64,000 nucleotides of DNA from CAZRHR01 sp964599915 (GCA_964599915.1 CAZRHR010000003.1:14146-78145); one strand, 5' to 3'; shown: positions 32,201-41,049, numbered from the stretch's first letter. The notes: generated from the sequence alone by a model not told the origin. Translations and numbers: made by a program.

Positions 32201-32280
32201 AGGACACTAACCCATGACGGAGACACCTAACCCATGACGGGGACACTTAACCCATGACGGGGACACTTAACCCATGATTT
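32201..32280. repeat. Four tandem 20-bp repeats (half-palindrome array)
   Basis: Four adjoining 20-bp units of the form rGACACyTAACCCATGACGG (32201-32220, 32221-32240, 32241-32260, 32261-32280), differing at only a few bases; the last unit changes ACGG to ATTT and runs into the palindrome at 32268-32293. Each unit contains TAACCCATGA, which is the left arm of that palindrome, so the array looks like repeated half-sites. It lies upstream of the HUH transposase. Confidence 0.85.
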
Positions 32281-32293
32281 AAATCATGGGTTA
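32268..32293. repeat. REP-like perfect palindrome, left of the transposase
   Basis: TAACCCATGATTT / AAATCATGGGTTA, a 26-bp perfect palindrome able to form a hairpin on either strand. It shares the pattern CCCAyGrTTwAAAyCrTGGG with the repeat at 13210-13229 and part of the stem with the hairpin at 33064-33090. Paired with the HUH transposase it fits a REP element. Confidence 0.75.
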
Positions 32294-32457
32294 GGAAACC
32301 TTCCGCTTTAGGTTACGTAAAACCCCCTGCCTGTTCTGTTAAATGGATGGTATGAGAAGGAATCCTCCATGCCAAACCATCGGATAATGAAACTTTACTT
32401 TTAGGTCTAATCCCAAAAGTAGGGCGTGTTGGTTCGTAATTTATCCAAAACAGCGAT

Positions 32458-32874
32458 ATGTCACATTCATTGAACAGGTTGTGGGTCCACATCGTGTGGT
32501 GCACCAAATTTAGAAAACCCTTTATTCACCCCTCCATTGAAAAAAAAGTCCATCGGTTTATGGAAGAACAATGCCGCGCCCAGGGGTGTATTGTGAGGAT
32601 TGTAAACGGCATGCCAGACCATGTTCACTTTTTGATTTTATTGAATCCTCAAAAATCAATCGCCGAAGTGGTGAAGCAAATTAAAGGAAGTTCGTCTCAT
32701 TTTATTAATTCGAACAAATTAACTGAAGAGAAATTTTCCTGGTCTACGGGATACGCGGCTTTTGGTGTCAATTATACCGGCGTAGACATTGTGCACCGGT
32801 ATATTGCGAATCAAAAGGAACACCATACAAAGGGTAGTATAGACCAAGGTCAGGAATTCGAAATTACGGGTTGA
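32458..32874 (+). CDS. HUH (Y1) transposase, IS200/IS605-RAYT type
   Basis: 138 residues. It is a single-domain Y1 transposase: HUH metal motif H55-V56-H57 in GMPDHVHFLILL, conserved helix AEVVKQIKGSSSHFIN (~69-84), the segment FSWSTGYAAFGVN, and catalytic Tyr Y115 in VHRYIANQKEHH. Such enzymes cut and join single-stranded DNA next to small hairpins; REP-associated members mobilise REP sequences. REP-like hairpins lie on both sides (32268-32293 and 33064-33090). After EHH the chain ends in TKGSIDQGQEFEITG; relatives I remember continue for about 20 more residues (KKFLELYGIEYDE-like), so the C-terminus may be truncated or degenerate. Activity is therefore uncertain. Confidence 0.85.
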   Translation: MSHSLNRLWVHIVWCTKFRKPFIHPSIEKKVHRFMEEQCRAQGCIVRIVNGMPDHVHFLILLNPQKSIAEVVKQIKGSSSHFINSNKLTEEKFSWSTGYAAFGVNYTGVDIVHRYIANQKEHHTKGSIDQGQEFEITG

Positions 32875-33063
32875 ATTCCTTTTTAAGCATATCCTATCAA
32901 CTTAGAGTTTAGGAAGGTATGAAACGATTTTTCTTAGCACCGCTAGGAAAGCAAGGTAAATGGAAGGTTCGTGTTTGTTGGCGGAATCTAAAATGTCGTG
33001 GTAGAAGAAATGTTTTCGCCTAAAATCCTCATCCATTTCTGTGTTAAGTCTAAATCAAAAACA
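32875..33063. other. Non-coding right flank of the transposase
   Basis: About 190 bp with no credible reading frame. It may be the degenerate remainder of the mobile module. No promoter box or repeat copy was recognised. Confidence 0.3.
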
Positions 33064-33090
33064 AAAAGCCCATGAAAATCATGGGCTTTT
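33064..33090. terminator. Hairpin right of the transposase: terminator of the small lipoprotein gene and/or REP copy
   Basis: A perfect 12-bp stem AAAAGCCCATGA / TCATGGGCTTTT with an AAA loop. On the minus strand it is followed by a T-rich stretch and lies 30 bp after the stop of the lipoprotein gene (33121), so it can terminate the clpC-lipoprotein transcript. Its core CCCATGA...TCATGGG is identical to the stem arms of the palindrome at 32268-32293. Confidence 0.7.
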
Positions 33091-33120
33091 ATGATATCTA
33101 AGGATATAAAAAGGTAAAGG

Positions 33121-33333
33121 TTAGTCGCCTGAAGTTTGGGTGCAATTGTACCCTTCACGGATGCGATTTACCTGCCATTCCAAACGCTCATTGGCATCTG
33201 TGGAGCATAAAGATACGTCTTGGCCACCGCCAATTGGCGTACAAGACAAACATACTTCTTTTTCACAACCGGTAAGGGTGGTACCCATGAGGGCCATTGC
33301 ACCGGCAACTAAAATCAGTTTTGCTTTTTTCAT
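33121..33333 (-). CDS. Small cysteine-rich lipoprotein, unknown function
   Basis: 70 residues from ATG 33333, which lies 10 bp after the clpC stop, so the gene is the downstream member of a clpC transcript. The signal MKKAKLILVAGAMALMGTTLTGC has a good lipobox LTGC with the lipid cysteine C23. The mature part is only ~48 residues with four further cysteines (C28, C31, C42, C64), two in CLSC spacing that could bind metal or form disulfides, plus an acidic/basic helix NERLEWQVNRIREG. I recognise no family. A longer upstream frame overlaps clpC and lacks support. Confidence 0.72.
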   Translation of the reverse strand: MKKAKLILVAGAMALMGTTLTGCEKEVCLSCTPIGGGQDVSLCSTDANERLEWQVNRIREGYNCTQTSGD

Positions 33334-33343
33334 GGGTGTGAAT

Positions 33344-35884
33344 TTACGCATTTGTATCATTTCCCGCACCTTCATTTTCAGATTTCTTCTTTTTAGGCTT
33401 GGTAATTTTGATTTTGATTTCTCCCTCATGCAAACTTACCAGGATGCTATCTCCCTCTATAAGCTTTGCATTGATGATTTCTTCTGCCAAAGGATCTTCA
33501 ATATACTTTTGGATGGCTCTTTTCAAAGGACGCGCACCAAAATTCGGGTCAAAACCTTTGTCAGCAATGTAAGTTCTGGCCTCTTCATTCACTTTTAGAA
33601 TGTATCCATTCTTTTCTACGCGGCGAATCAATTGACTCAATTCCACATCGATAATCTGGTGAATATCTTCTTGTGAAAGGTTGTTGAAAAGAATGACATC
33701 ATCGATACGGTTCAAAAATTCTGGAGCAAATGCGCGTTTCAAGGCATTTTGAATCACAGATTTTGAATAATCATCCGCTTGCTTGGATTTTGCACCTGTT
33801 TTGAAACCAACGCCTTGGCCAAACTCTTTCAAATCTCGACTACCAATGTTGGAGGTCATAATGATCACCGTATTCTTGAAGTCGATGCGACGACCTAAGC
33901 TATCGGTCAAAATACCATCGTCTAGAGCTTGGAGCAAAAGGTTGAATACATCCGGATGTGCTTTTTCAATTTCATCTAAAAGCACCACGGAGTAGGGCTT
34001 GCGTCTTACTTTTTCTGTCAATTGTCCACCTTCTTCATACCCAACGTAGCCGGGAGGCGCGCCAATTAAACGAGAAACAGCAAATTTTTCCATGTATTCA
34101 CTCATGTCGATGCGAATGAGGCTGTCCTCACTGTCGAACATGGTTTTTGCAAGTACTTTGGCCAATTGTGTTTTACCCACACCTGTTGGACCAAGAAAGA
34201 TGAATGACCCAATGGGTTTATTGGGATCTTTTAATCCGGCACGGTTTCTTTGAATGGCTTTTACCACTTTTTTAACGGCTTCATCTTGTCCAATGACCAA
34301 ACCACGCATGGCATCATACATTTTGGACAATTTGGAGCTTTCGTTTTGGGCAACTTTTTGAACTGGTATTCCCGTCATCATGGAAACCACTTCTGCCACA
34401 TTGTCTTCCGAAACCGTTTCACGATGGGCGCGTGTCTCTTCTTCCCACTTCTTTTTCACCTGTTCCAACTTCTCGTTCAGGTTCTTTTCGGTGTCTCTTA
34501 GTTGCGCGGCCTGTTCATATTTTTGGTTTCTTACCACCCTGCCTTTTTCCTCGCGAACTTCTTCAATCTGTTTTTCGATGTCCTCGATTTCTTTGGGCAC
34601 TTTAATATTGGTGATGTGCACACGGGCACCTGCTTCGTCTAAGGCATCGATGGCTTTGTCCGGAAGAAAGCGGTCCGTAATGTATCTGCTCGTGAGGCTT
34701 ACACATGCCCGAATGGCCTCATCTGTATAATTTACGTTGTGGTGATCCTCATACTTCTCTTTAATGTTATTGAGAATCTGATAGGTTTCTTCCTCACTGG
34801 TGGGTTCTACCATCACTTTTTGAAAGCGGCGGTCAAGAGCACCATCTTTTTCAATGTACTGCCGATACTCATCCAAGGTAGTCGCACCAATACATTGAAT
34901 TTCTCCACGAGCCAAGGCTGGCTTAAACATGTTTGAAGCGTCTAAAGAACCGCTCGCTCCGCCAGCACCGATAATGGTATGAATTTCATCGATGAAAAGG
35001 ATAATCTCAGGGGACTTTTCCAACTCGTTCATCAGGGCTTTCATTCGCTCCTCAAATTGACCACGATACTTGGTTCCGGCCACCAAAGAGGCTAAATCCA
35101 AGGAAACAATTCGTTTCCCAAACAAAACCCTACTCACTTTTTTCTGAGCAATTCTTAAAGCCAAACCTTCTGCAATGGCAGATTTTCCGACACCGGGCTC
35201 TCCAATCAAGATAGGATTGTTCTTTTTGCGGCGGCTTAAAATCTGACTTACACGTTCAATTTCCTTATCTCTTCCAATGATGGGATCTAGTTTTCCATCT
35301 TCGGCCATTTTACTTAAATCCCGACCGAAATTGTCCAATACAGGAGTTTTGGATTTAGAATCGGCTGGCTTCTTGCTGCTATAAGATGGACCTTCATCTG
35401 CGTCATCATCATTACTTCCTCCGGGATATTCCGAACGTGGACCATCGTTACTGGTCATGTATTCAATTTCTTCTTTCACTACCGCGTAATCTATGTTTTT
35501 ATTTTTCAAAATGCGTGTCACTAGGGCATCCTCATCTTTGAGCATAGCCAACAATAAATGTTCTGTCCCGATGATGGGCGAACTAAAGGTTTTGGCCTCC
35601 AAGTAAGTAATTTTCAACGCCTTTTCCGCTTGTTTAACCAAAGGAATATTAGACATGTTTACTGCATTTTTGGCCATGGGACGAACGCTATTTTCGATGT
35701 CGCGGCGAAGTTCATCTAAATGAACGCCCAATGAGGTAAGGATTTTTACACCCATACCTTCACCTTCCCGAATCATCCCCAACATGAGGTGTTCAGTCCC
35801 AATATAATCTTGCCCCAATCGAAGGGCCTCTTCCCGGCTGAAGGATATCACATCCTTGACTCGGGGGGAAAATCTTGCATCCAT
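33344..35884 (-). CDS. clpC: ATP-dependent Clp protease ATP-binding subunit ClpC
   Basis: A 846-residue Hsp100 unfoldase. The double Clp N-domain is ~1-150 (FSREEALRLGQDYIGTEHLMLGM). AAA-1 has Walker A GEPGVGKSAIAEGL (~225) and Walker B LFIDEIHTIIGAG. A middle domain with UVR-like coiled coil is ~420-480 (YEQAAQLRDTEKNLNEKLEQV). AAA-2 has GPTGVGKTQLAKVL (~565), VLLDEIEKAH and sensor/arginine region APEFLNRIDDVILF. The ClpP-binding loop and acidic/basic tail (KKKKSENEGAGND) follow. It unfolds substrates for ClpP in the cytoplasm. A TTG-N19-TAcgTTTa promoter lies at 35917-35946. It is transcribed with the small lipoprotein. Confidence 0.96.
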   Translation of the reverse strand: MDARFSPRVKDVISFSREEALRLGQDYIGTEHLMLGMIREGEGMGVKILTSLGVHLDELRRDIENSVRPMAKNAVNMSNIPLVKQAEKALKITYLEAKTFSSPIIGTEHLLLAMLKDEDALVTRILKNKNIDYAVVKEEIEYMTSNDGPRSEYPGGSNDDDADEGPSYSSKKPADSKSKTPVLDNFGRDLSKMAEDGKLDPIIGRDKEIERVSQILSRRKKNNPILIGEPGVGKSAIAEGLALRIAQKKVSRVLFGKRIVSLDLASLVAGTKYRGQFEERMKALMNELEKSPEIILFIDEIHTIIGAGGASGSLDASNMFKPALARGEIQCIGATTLDEYRQYIEKDGALDRRFQKVMVEPTSEEETYQILNNIKEKYEDHHNVNYTDEAIRACVSLTSRYITDRFLPDKAIDALDEAGARVHITNIKVPKEIEDIEKQIEEVREEKGRVVRNQKYEQAAQLRDTEKNLNEKLEQVKKKWEEETRAHRETVSEDNVAEVVSMMTGIPVQKVAQNESSKLSKMYDAMRGLVIGQDEAVKKVVKAIQRNRAGLKDPNKPIGSFIFLGPTGVGKTQLAKVLAKTMFDSEDSLIRIDMSEYMEKFAVSRLIGAPPGYVGYEEGGQLTEKVRRKPYSVVLLDEIEKAHPDVFNLLLQALDDGILTDSLGRRIDFKNTVIIMTSNIGSRDLKEFGQGVGFKTGAKSKQADDYSKSVIQNALKRAFAPEFLNRIDDVILFNNLSQEDIHQIIDVELSQLIRRVEKNGYILKVNEEARTYIADKGFDPNFGARPLKRAIQKYIEDPLAEEIINAKLIEGDSILVSLHEGEIKIKITKPKKKKSENEGAGNDTNA

Positions 35885-35916
35885 AAACGGATTGAATATG
35901 CAGTATAGTTAGTAAC

Positions 35917-35946
35917 TAAACGTAAAAGAACAGAATTCGTTCACAA
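35917..35946 (-). promoter_or_regulatory. Probable promoter of clpC (TTG-N19-TAcgTTTA)
   Basis: On the minus strand, TTG at 35946-35944 and a 19-bp spacer to TACGTTTA at 35924-35917, one base from the TAnnTTTG consensus, 32 nt before the clpC ATG. Confidence 0.5.
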
Positions 35947-36232
35947 CTAAGCCCAAATCTACAATCCTATTGTCTAAAACCTAGGGTGTTTCTTCGGTTT
36001 TTTCTTTAAAATGTTAGAAATGGGGGTGAACATCTTCATTTACGGTGCAAATTGCAAAACCTGTGCAAGAATTCAAAATCAGCCAATCTGTCATTGTTGA
36101 AAATTTTTCCGACAAATTATGGCACTTGTCATACATTACCGTATGAAAAATGGCATAGAAATGACTATTTTCGCACACCCTTGAAGTTTTGGGTGATAAA
36201 CGTACCTCAAACGACTGGAAAATTAAGTACAC
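35947..36232. other. clpC/gyrA divergent intergenic region
   Basis: About 290 bp without a credible gene. It must hold the gyrA promoter on the plus strand; the closest -7 like match I see is TATTTTCG at about 36165-36172, which is weak. No riboswitch-like structure was recognised. Confidence 0.35.
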
Positions 36233-38809
36233 ATGGCAGACGAGGAAATTACAGGCCAAGGCCTTCCCACCGAAAGAATTATTCCTATAAACATTGAAGA
36301 GGAAATGAAATCCGCCTACATCGATTATTCGATGTCGGTGATTGTTTCCCGTGCATTACCTGATGTGCGTGATGGTTTAAAGCCTGTACACCGAAGGGTG
36401 CTCTACGGCATGATGGACCTGGGCGTATATTCCAACAGACCCTACAAAAAATCCGCAAGGATTGTCGGGGAAGTATTGGGTAAGTATCACCCTCATGGCG
36501 ATAGCTCTGTTTACGACGCCATGGTACGTATGGCCCAAAACTGGTCTTTACGGTATCCTTTGGTAGACGGTCAAGGTAACTACGGCTCTATCGAAGGTGA
36601 TAGCCCGGCCGCCATGCGTTATACAGAAGCCAGGCTAAAGAAAATCGCTGAAGAATTACTGGAAGATATCGATAAAAATACCATCGATTTCAGATTGAAC
36701 TTTGACGATTCATTGGAAGAACCTACCGTACTTCCGGCCAAAATCCCAAATCTTCTGGTCAATGGTGCTTCCGGTATCGCAGTAGGTATGGCCACCAACA
36801 TGGCTCCGCACAACCTCACTGAAGTGATCGACGGAATCGTTGCCTACATTGATAACCGTGACATCGATGTGGCCGGATTAATGCAATACATCAAAGCCCC
36901 GGATTTCCCCACAGGTGGAATCATTTACGGCTATGATGGGGTTAAATCAGCGTTTGAAACCGGACGTGGACGCATCGTCCTCCGTGCAAAAACCAATGTG
37001 GAAATCCTTGATAATGGCCGCGAACAAATTGTAGTCACAGAGGTGCCCTACATGGTGAACCCAGCAGAAATTCAGGTCAAAGCAGCGGAACTGGTCAACG
37101 ATAAAAAACTAGAAGGCATCTCCGATATCCGGATTGAAAGTGACCGGGATGGCATGCGCTTGGTTTTTGAATTGAAAAGAGATGCGGTAACCAATGTGGT
37201 ATTAAACCAATTATATAAGTACACTTCTCTACAAACCAGTTTTTCAGTCAATAACATTGCACTTGTCAATGGCCGTCCAAGACTGTTGAACCTGAAAGAT
37301 CTGGTATCTGAATACGTAAAACACCGCCACGAAGTGGTGGTTCGACGGACCCAATACGAGTTGGAACAGGCGGAGAAACGTGCACATATTCTTGAAGGCT
37401 TTATTATCGCCCTAGACCATCTGGATGCCGTTATCGCACTTATCCGAAATTCAGCCAATGTAGATGTGGCTAAAGATGGTTTGATGTCCGAATTCAAGCT
37501 ATCAGAAATTCAAGCTAAAGCCATTCTCGAACTACGTTTACAGCGCCTTACCGGCATGGAACGTGATAAAATTCGAGAAGAGTACGACGAACTCATGAAA
37601 CGAATTTCATGGTTGAAAGAAGTACTGGCTAACGAATCCATGCGAATGGATATCATCAAGGGCGAATTGCAGGAGGTTAGACAAAAGTATGGGGATGAAA
37701 GACGCACAGAAATTGTCTACAGCGGTGCAGATTTCAGAATTGAAGACATTATTGCAGACGATTCAGTGGTGGTTACCATTTCCCACATGGGCTACATCAA
37801 ACGCACCCAACTCAACGAATACCGTGCGCAGAGCAGGGGAGGAGTAGGAGCAAGAGGTTCGGCCACCCGCGATGCAGATTTTCTAGAGCATTTGTTTATT
37901 GCCAACATGCATGCCTATATGCTGTTCTTTACAGAAATGGGTAAATGTTACTGGCTCAGGGTGTTTGAAATTCCTGAAGGCCAGAAAAGCAGTAAAGGCC
38001 GCCCCATTCAGAATCTAGTACAAATTGAACCGGGGGATAAGGTAAAAGCCTATATCGCCATCAATGGATTAGACAATCCCGAGTACACCGCCAATAATTT
38101 TATTATCATGTGTACACGGCGCGGAACCATTAAAAAAACGACGCTACAAGCGTACTCAAGGGTTCGTGCCTCTGGTATCAATGCCATTAATGTAAGAGAG
38201 GGCGATGAGCTTATCGCTGCCAAATTGACCAACGGAAGTCATGACATTATGTTGGCGCTCCACTCAGGCCGAGCCATTCGTTTCCCTGAAGCGACCGTTC
38301 GTCCAATGGGACGCACCGCTACAGGTGTTCGAGGCATCAAAGTGGCCAATGAACAAGATGAAGTAGTGGGTATGATTACCATGGACATGACCAATCCCAT
38401 GGAAGTATTGGTAGTGAGTGAAAATGGGTATGGAAAACGCTCTTCGATTGATGATTATCGGATCACCAACCGTGGCGGTAAAGGCGTGAAAACCATTAAT
38501 ATTACCGAAAAAACAGGCAAGCTCATTGCCATCCAAGCGGTAGAAGATGGGGATCATTTGATGATCATTACCCGAAAAGGAACCCTTATTCGTATGGCCG
38601 TTTCTGAAATGAGGGTCATGGGACGTGCGACCCAAGGAGTTCGATTGATTTCTACCCGTGGGGGAGATGAAATCGCAGCTGTCGCCAGGGTGTCTAAAGA
38701 AGCGGTGGAAACAGAGGAAATTGAACTCGAAAACCCTGCTGAATTAGGTGAATTGGGCGACCAAACCGAAGGTACAGAAAACATGGAGGCGCCTACCACT
38801 GAGGAATAA
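36233..38809 (+). CDS. gyrA: DNA gyrase subunit A
   Basis: 858 residues. The breakage-reunion domain opens with the signature AYIDYSMSVIVSRALPDVRDGLKPVHRR; the catalytic tyrosine is Y130 in SPAAMRYTEARL. In the quinolone-determining region HPHGDSSVYDAM, the positions equivalent to E. coli Ser83 and Asp87 are S91 and D95, the susceptible-type residues. The C-terminal domain (~505-820) has six beta-propeller blades, and QSRGGVGARG (~525) is the GyrA-box-like motif that wraps DNA, supporting gyrase rather than ParC. The tail (~830-858) is acidic. It introduces negative supercoils with GyrB, which is not in this window. A TPR-protein gene follows by 43 bp. Confidence 0.95.
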   Translation: MADEEITGQGLPTERIIPINIEEEMKSAYIDYSMSVIVSRALPDVRDGLKPVHRRVLYGMMDLGVYSNRPYKKSARIVGEVLGKYHPHGDSSVYDAMVRMAQNWSLRYPLVDGQGNYGSIEGDSPAAMRYTEARLKKIAEELLEDIDKNTIDFRLNFDDSLEEPTVLPAKIPNLLVNGASGIAVGMATNMAPHNLTEVIDGIVAYIDNRDIDVAGLMQYIKAPDFPTGGIIYGYDGVKSAFETGRGRIVLRAKTNVEILDNGREQIVVTEVPYMVNPAEIQVKAAELVNDKKLEGISDIRIESDRDGMRLVFELKRDAVTNVVLNQLYKYTSLQTSFSVNNIALVNGRPRLLNLKDLVSEYVKHRHEVVVRRTQYELEQAEKRAHILEGFIIALDHLDAVIALIRNSANVDVAKDGLMSEFKLSEIQAKAILELRLQRLTGMERDKIREEYDELMKRISWLKEVLANESMRMDIIKGELQEVRQKYGDERRTEIVYSGADFRIEDIIADDSVVVTISHMGYIKRTQLNEYRAQSRGGVGARGSATRDADFLEHLFIANMHAYMLFFTEMGKCYWLRVFEIPEGQKSSKGRPIQNLVQIEPGDKVKAYIAINGLDNPEYTANNFIIMCTRRGTIKKTTLQAYSRVRASGINAINVREGDELIAAKLTNGSHDIMLALHSGRAIRFPEATVRPMGRTATGVRGIKVANEQDEVVGMITMDMTNPMEVLVVSENGYGKRSSIDDYRITNRGGKGVKTINITEKTGKLIAIQAVEDGDHLMIITRKGTLIRMAVSEMRVMGRATQGVRLISTRGGDEIAAVARVSKEAVETEEIELENPAELGELGDQTEGTENMEAPTTEE

Positions 38810-38852
38810 ATAACATTTTCCAATTGATTAACGTATAGCAGAAAAAAAACGC

Positions 38853-40253
38853 ATGATGAAACATTCGATAACAACCGGCTTATGCAGCCTCGTTTTGTTA
38901 GGAAATACCATTCAGGCACAAACCTCTAACCACTTGAATACCTTTGACATGGTGGAGCAATACCGCCGTGAAATACGCATGGGCAATGAGGAAGTCGCCA
39001 TCAATGCTTTATTAAAAGCCCGCGGCTTTGCAGATGAAGCGGCCGTTCACCCAAGCACAAGTGGCATGTCTAAATCATGGAAATACCGTGGTGATGTGTA
39101 CTTTCTCATTCATAAGGAAAAAAGCCCAAGGTTAGTTCTCGACCGCAAAGGTGCAGATGATTCAGCCGCTGCGAGTTTCGTCCGTGCCCTCACCGTAGAA
39201 AAGAAAAGCAATGGTAAAGCCAAAGTTGAAAGTCCGGAAGAAATAGCCAGCAAACTTCAAGAACTCATTAACGCGAGAGGGAATGCCTCTAATGAAGCGT
39301 ATGAGCATAAAAAGTTTGGCGTGGCTTACCAAGGATTCAATGCATGCAGACAATGGATGAGGGCCTTAGCTTCTCCAGATTTATTTGACCAAAAAACCGT
39401 AGACCAACTGAACAAAGCCGTAGGAAGCTACACCTATATGATGGGATTGGCAGCGTTGCAAGATAAAGCGCGCCCGGATCGCATCACGGTGGCCATGACA
39501 CATTTGGAAGAAGCCGAAAAAATGGGATTCGACGGCGTCGATGTATATGGACTCATGATTCAAACCCAACTGGAGGAGAAGAACTACGAAGCCGCTAAAA
39601 CCACTTTGGCACGTGCCCAAAAGAAGTATGCAGATAGCCTCAGCGTGTTTTTCTTCGATGTACGTATCGCCCTTGAAACCAACGATATTCCACGTGCGGA
39701 AGGCCTGTTAAAAGAAGGTAAAGTGAAATTTCCTTCTGCCAAATTGGATTTCATGATTCAGGAGGTGAACATTTACATCGAACGGAATGATTTCCCGAAA
39801 GCCCTTCAAGTAATGAATGAAGCCATTGCCGAAGCTAACGAAACAGGCCTTAAGGTTCAGTTGCACGTAACCTCTGGCCAGATTTGCGAACAATTGATGG
39901 AGAAGAGTAGTGGAGAGCAGGCTGCAGATTACGAAAGACAGGCCATGGACCATTATAGAAAGGCCCTTGAATTGGAGCCCAATACGTCCACAGCCATTGC
40001 AGGACTTGGAAATGCACATATTCGTAAGGCCAATAAGTTGGTAGAACAAGCCAATCAATTGCCTTTGAGCAAAGCCAAGGAATATGATGCATTGAAAAAG
40101 CAATATATGGAAGAATTTAAGCTTGCGGCTGAGTTGCTTGAAAAATCCTACGCGATTAAAAAGACAAAGGCTGTGCAAAGCAATTTGATTTCCATCTACG
40201 AGCGGTTAGAAAATTTTGACCGTGTGGAGGAATTGAAAAAGGATAAAATCTAA
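38853..40253 (+). CDS. Secreted tetratricopeptide-repeat protein
   Basis: 466 residues. The signal peptide is ~1-23 (LVLLGNTIQAQ). The rest is helical with TPR-like pairs: YEHKKFGVAYQGFNACRQWM (~150), AMTHLEEAEKMGFDGVDVYGLM (~208-230), EEKNYEAAKTTLARAQKKYADS (~235), DFPKALQVMNEAIAEANETG, and a full TPR at AMDHYRKALELEPNTSTAIAGLGNAHIRKAN (~365-395). No catalytic motif is seen. It is probably a periplasmic or outer-membrane-associated scaffold. It follows gyrA by 43 bp, and a strong terminator (40270-40300) closes the gyrA-TPR unit. Confidence 0.85.
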   Translation: MMKHSITTGLCSLVLLGNTIQAQTSNHLNTFDMVEQYRREIRMGNEEVAINALLKARGFADEAAVHPSTSGMSKSWKYRGDVYFLIHKEKSPRLVLDRKGADDSAAASFVRALTVEKKSNGKAKVESPEEIASKLQELINARGNASNEAYEHKKFGVAYQGFNACRQWMRALASPDLFDQKTVDQLNKAVGSYTYMMGLAALQDKARPDRITVAMTHLEEAEKMGFDGVDVYGLMIQTQLEEKNYEAAKTTLARAQKKYADSLSVFFFDVRIALETNDIPRAEGLLKEGKVKFPSAKLDFMIQEVNIYIERNDFPKALQVMNEAIAEANETGLKVQLHVTSGQICEQLMEKSSGEQAADYERQAMDHYRKALELEPNTSTAIAGLGNAHIRKANKLVEQANQLPLSKAKEYDALKKQYMEEFKLAAELLEKSYAIKKTKAVQSNLISIYERLENFDRVEELKKDKI

Positions 40254-40269
40254 TATTGGTAAAGAAGAG

Positions 40270-40300
40270 AAAGGGAGGCTTTGGTCTCCCTTTTTTTTTT
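40270..40300 (+). terminator. Terminator of the gyrA-TPR unit
   Basis: Stem AAAGGGAG / CTCCCTTT with loop GCTTTGGT followed by ten T residues, 16 bp after the TPR-gene stop. A very typical Rho-independent terminator. Confidence 0.88.
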
Positions 40301-40442
40301 GCCTTCAATTTGAAAGTGCGTGTGGGAATTCTTTAAAGTATTCTATTTAACATAATATAAATTATTGGTTAAAGGTGATTAATTCGCACTCAAAGATTCT
40401 TTTACCGGCTTACGTAGTTAAAAAATGAATTCATTGGCAAAC

Positions 40443-40469
40443 AAAAAAGCCCAGATTTCTCCGGGCTTT
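40443..40469 (-). terminator. Terminator of the DUF5606 gene
   Basis: Stem AAAGCCC / GGGCTTT around a 10-nt loop, with six T residues following on the minus strand, 20 bp after the stop at 40489. Confidence 0.7.
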
Positions 40470-40488
40470 ATCAAAATTGAAAATTCCA

Positions 40489-41049
40489 TTATTGTGTCTT
40501 ACGCACCATGGAAGTATTTTTTCTAGTTGGCGCTTTGGTTACGGCTTTGGCAGGTTTACTATCGGCGGTTGCCTTTGGTGCTTTGGCCTTGGTAACTTCT
40601 GGTACAGCCACGCCATCTTTATCTACATCACCAGATTTGGCTACTTCCAATTGTGACGCATCAGTTAATCCATTTTTCACCAATTGATTGAACCATTTGA
40701 GAAGTTTACGGATATCTGCATCATGCACACGGTCTTCGTCATGTTCTGGTAAGACTTGTTTGAAAAAAGCACGTACATCGGCTGAACTGGCGTCTTTGGC
40801 ACTGGGCAGGCTATTATCCTTAGAAAACGCCAATAATTTAATTAACACTTCCCTCAATGGCACATCGCCCTCTTGGGTAAACATACTGATATCTTGTAGT
40901 GTGCTAACCTGGTGGGATTGATACACGGGCATTTTCTTTCCGGTCTCAAGATTTTCGGCGACCAAACCAAATTTGGCACGTCCTACAATTTTAAACAGGG
41001 AACCCTGACCGGAAATAGCGATAAGTTTTTCAAACTCCATATGATTCAT
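40489..41049 (-). CDS. DUF5606-type conserved protein
   Basis: 186 residues. Residues 1-75 contain the conserved opening MEFEKLIAISGQGSLFKIVG ... ISMFTQEGDVPLREVLIKL, which matches the short beta-rich DUF5606 domain found across Bacteroidota (family name from memory). Residues ~85-130 add a helical segment (ADVRAFFKQVLPEHDEDRV ... LLKWFNQLVKNGLTD). The last ~45 residues are low-complexity Ala/Lys/Pro (KAPKATADSKPAKAVTKAP), a flexible basic tail that might contact nucleic acid. No function is known. Two starts are possible, M1 (41049) and M4 (41040). It stands alone with its own terminator. Confidence 0.85.
   Translation of the reverse strand: MNHMEFEKLIAISGQGSLFKIVGRAKFGLVAENLETGKKMPVYQSHQVSTLQDISMFTQEGDVPLREVLIKLLAFSKDNSLPSAKDASSADVRAFFKQVLPEHDEDRVHDADIRKLLKWFNQLVKNGLTDASQLEVAKSGDVDKDGVAVPEVTKAKAPKATADSKPAKAVTKAPTRKNTSMVRKTQ

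Noticed and set aside
32201..32280. Tandem repeats as a possible CRISPR array
   Set aside because: The 20-bp units follow one another without spacers and no cas-like gene is nearby.
36160..36180. gyrA promoter TATTTTCG
   Set aside because: Only a weak match without a -33 element; not listed as a feature.
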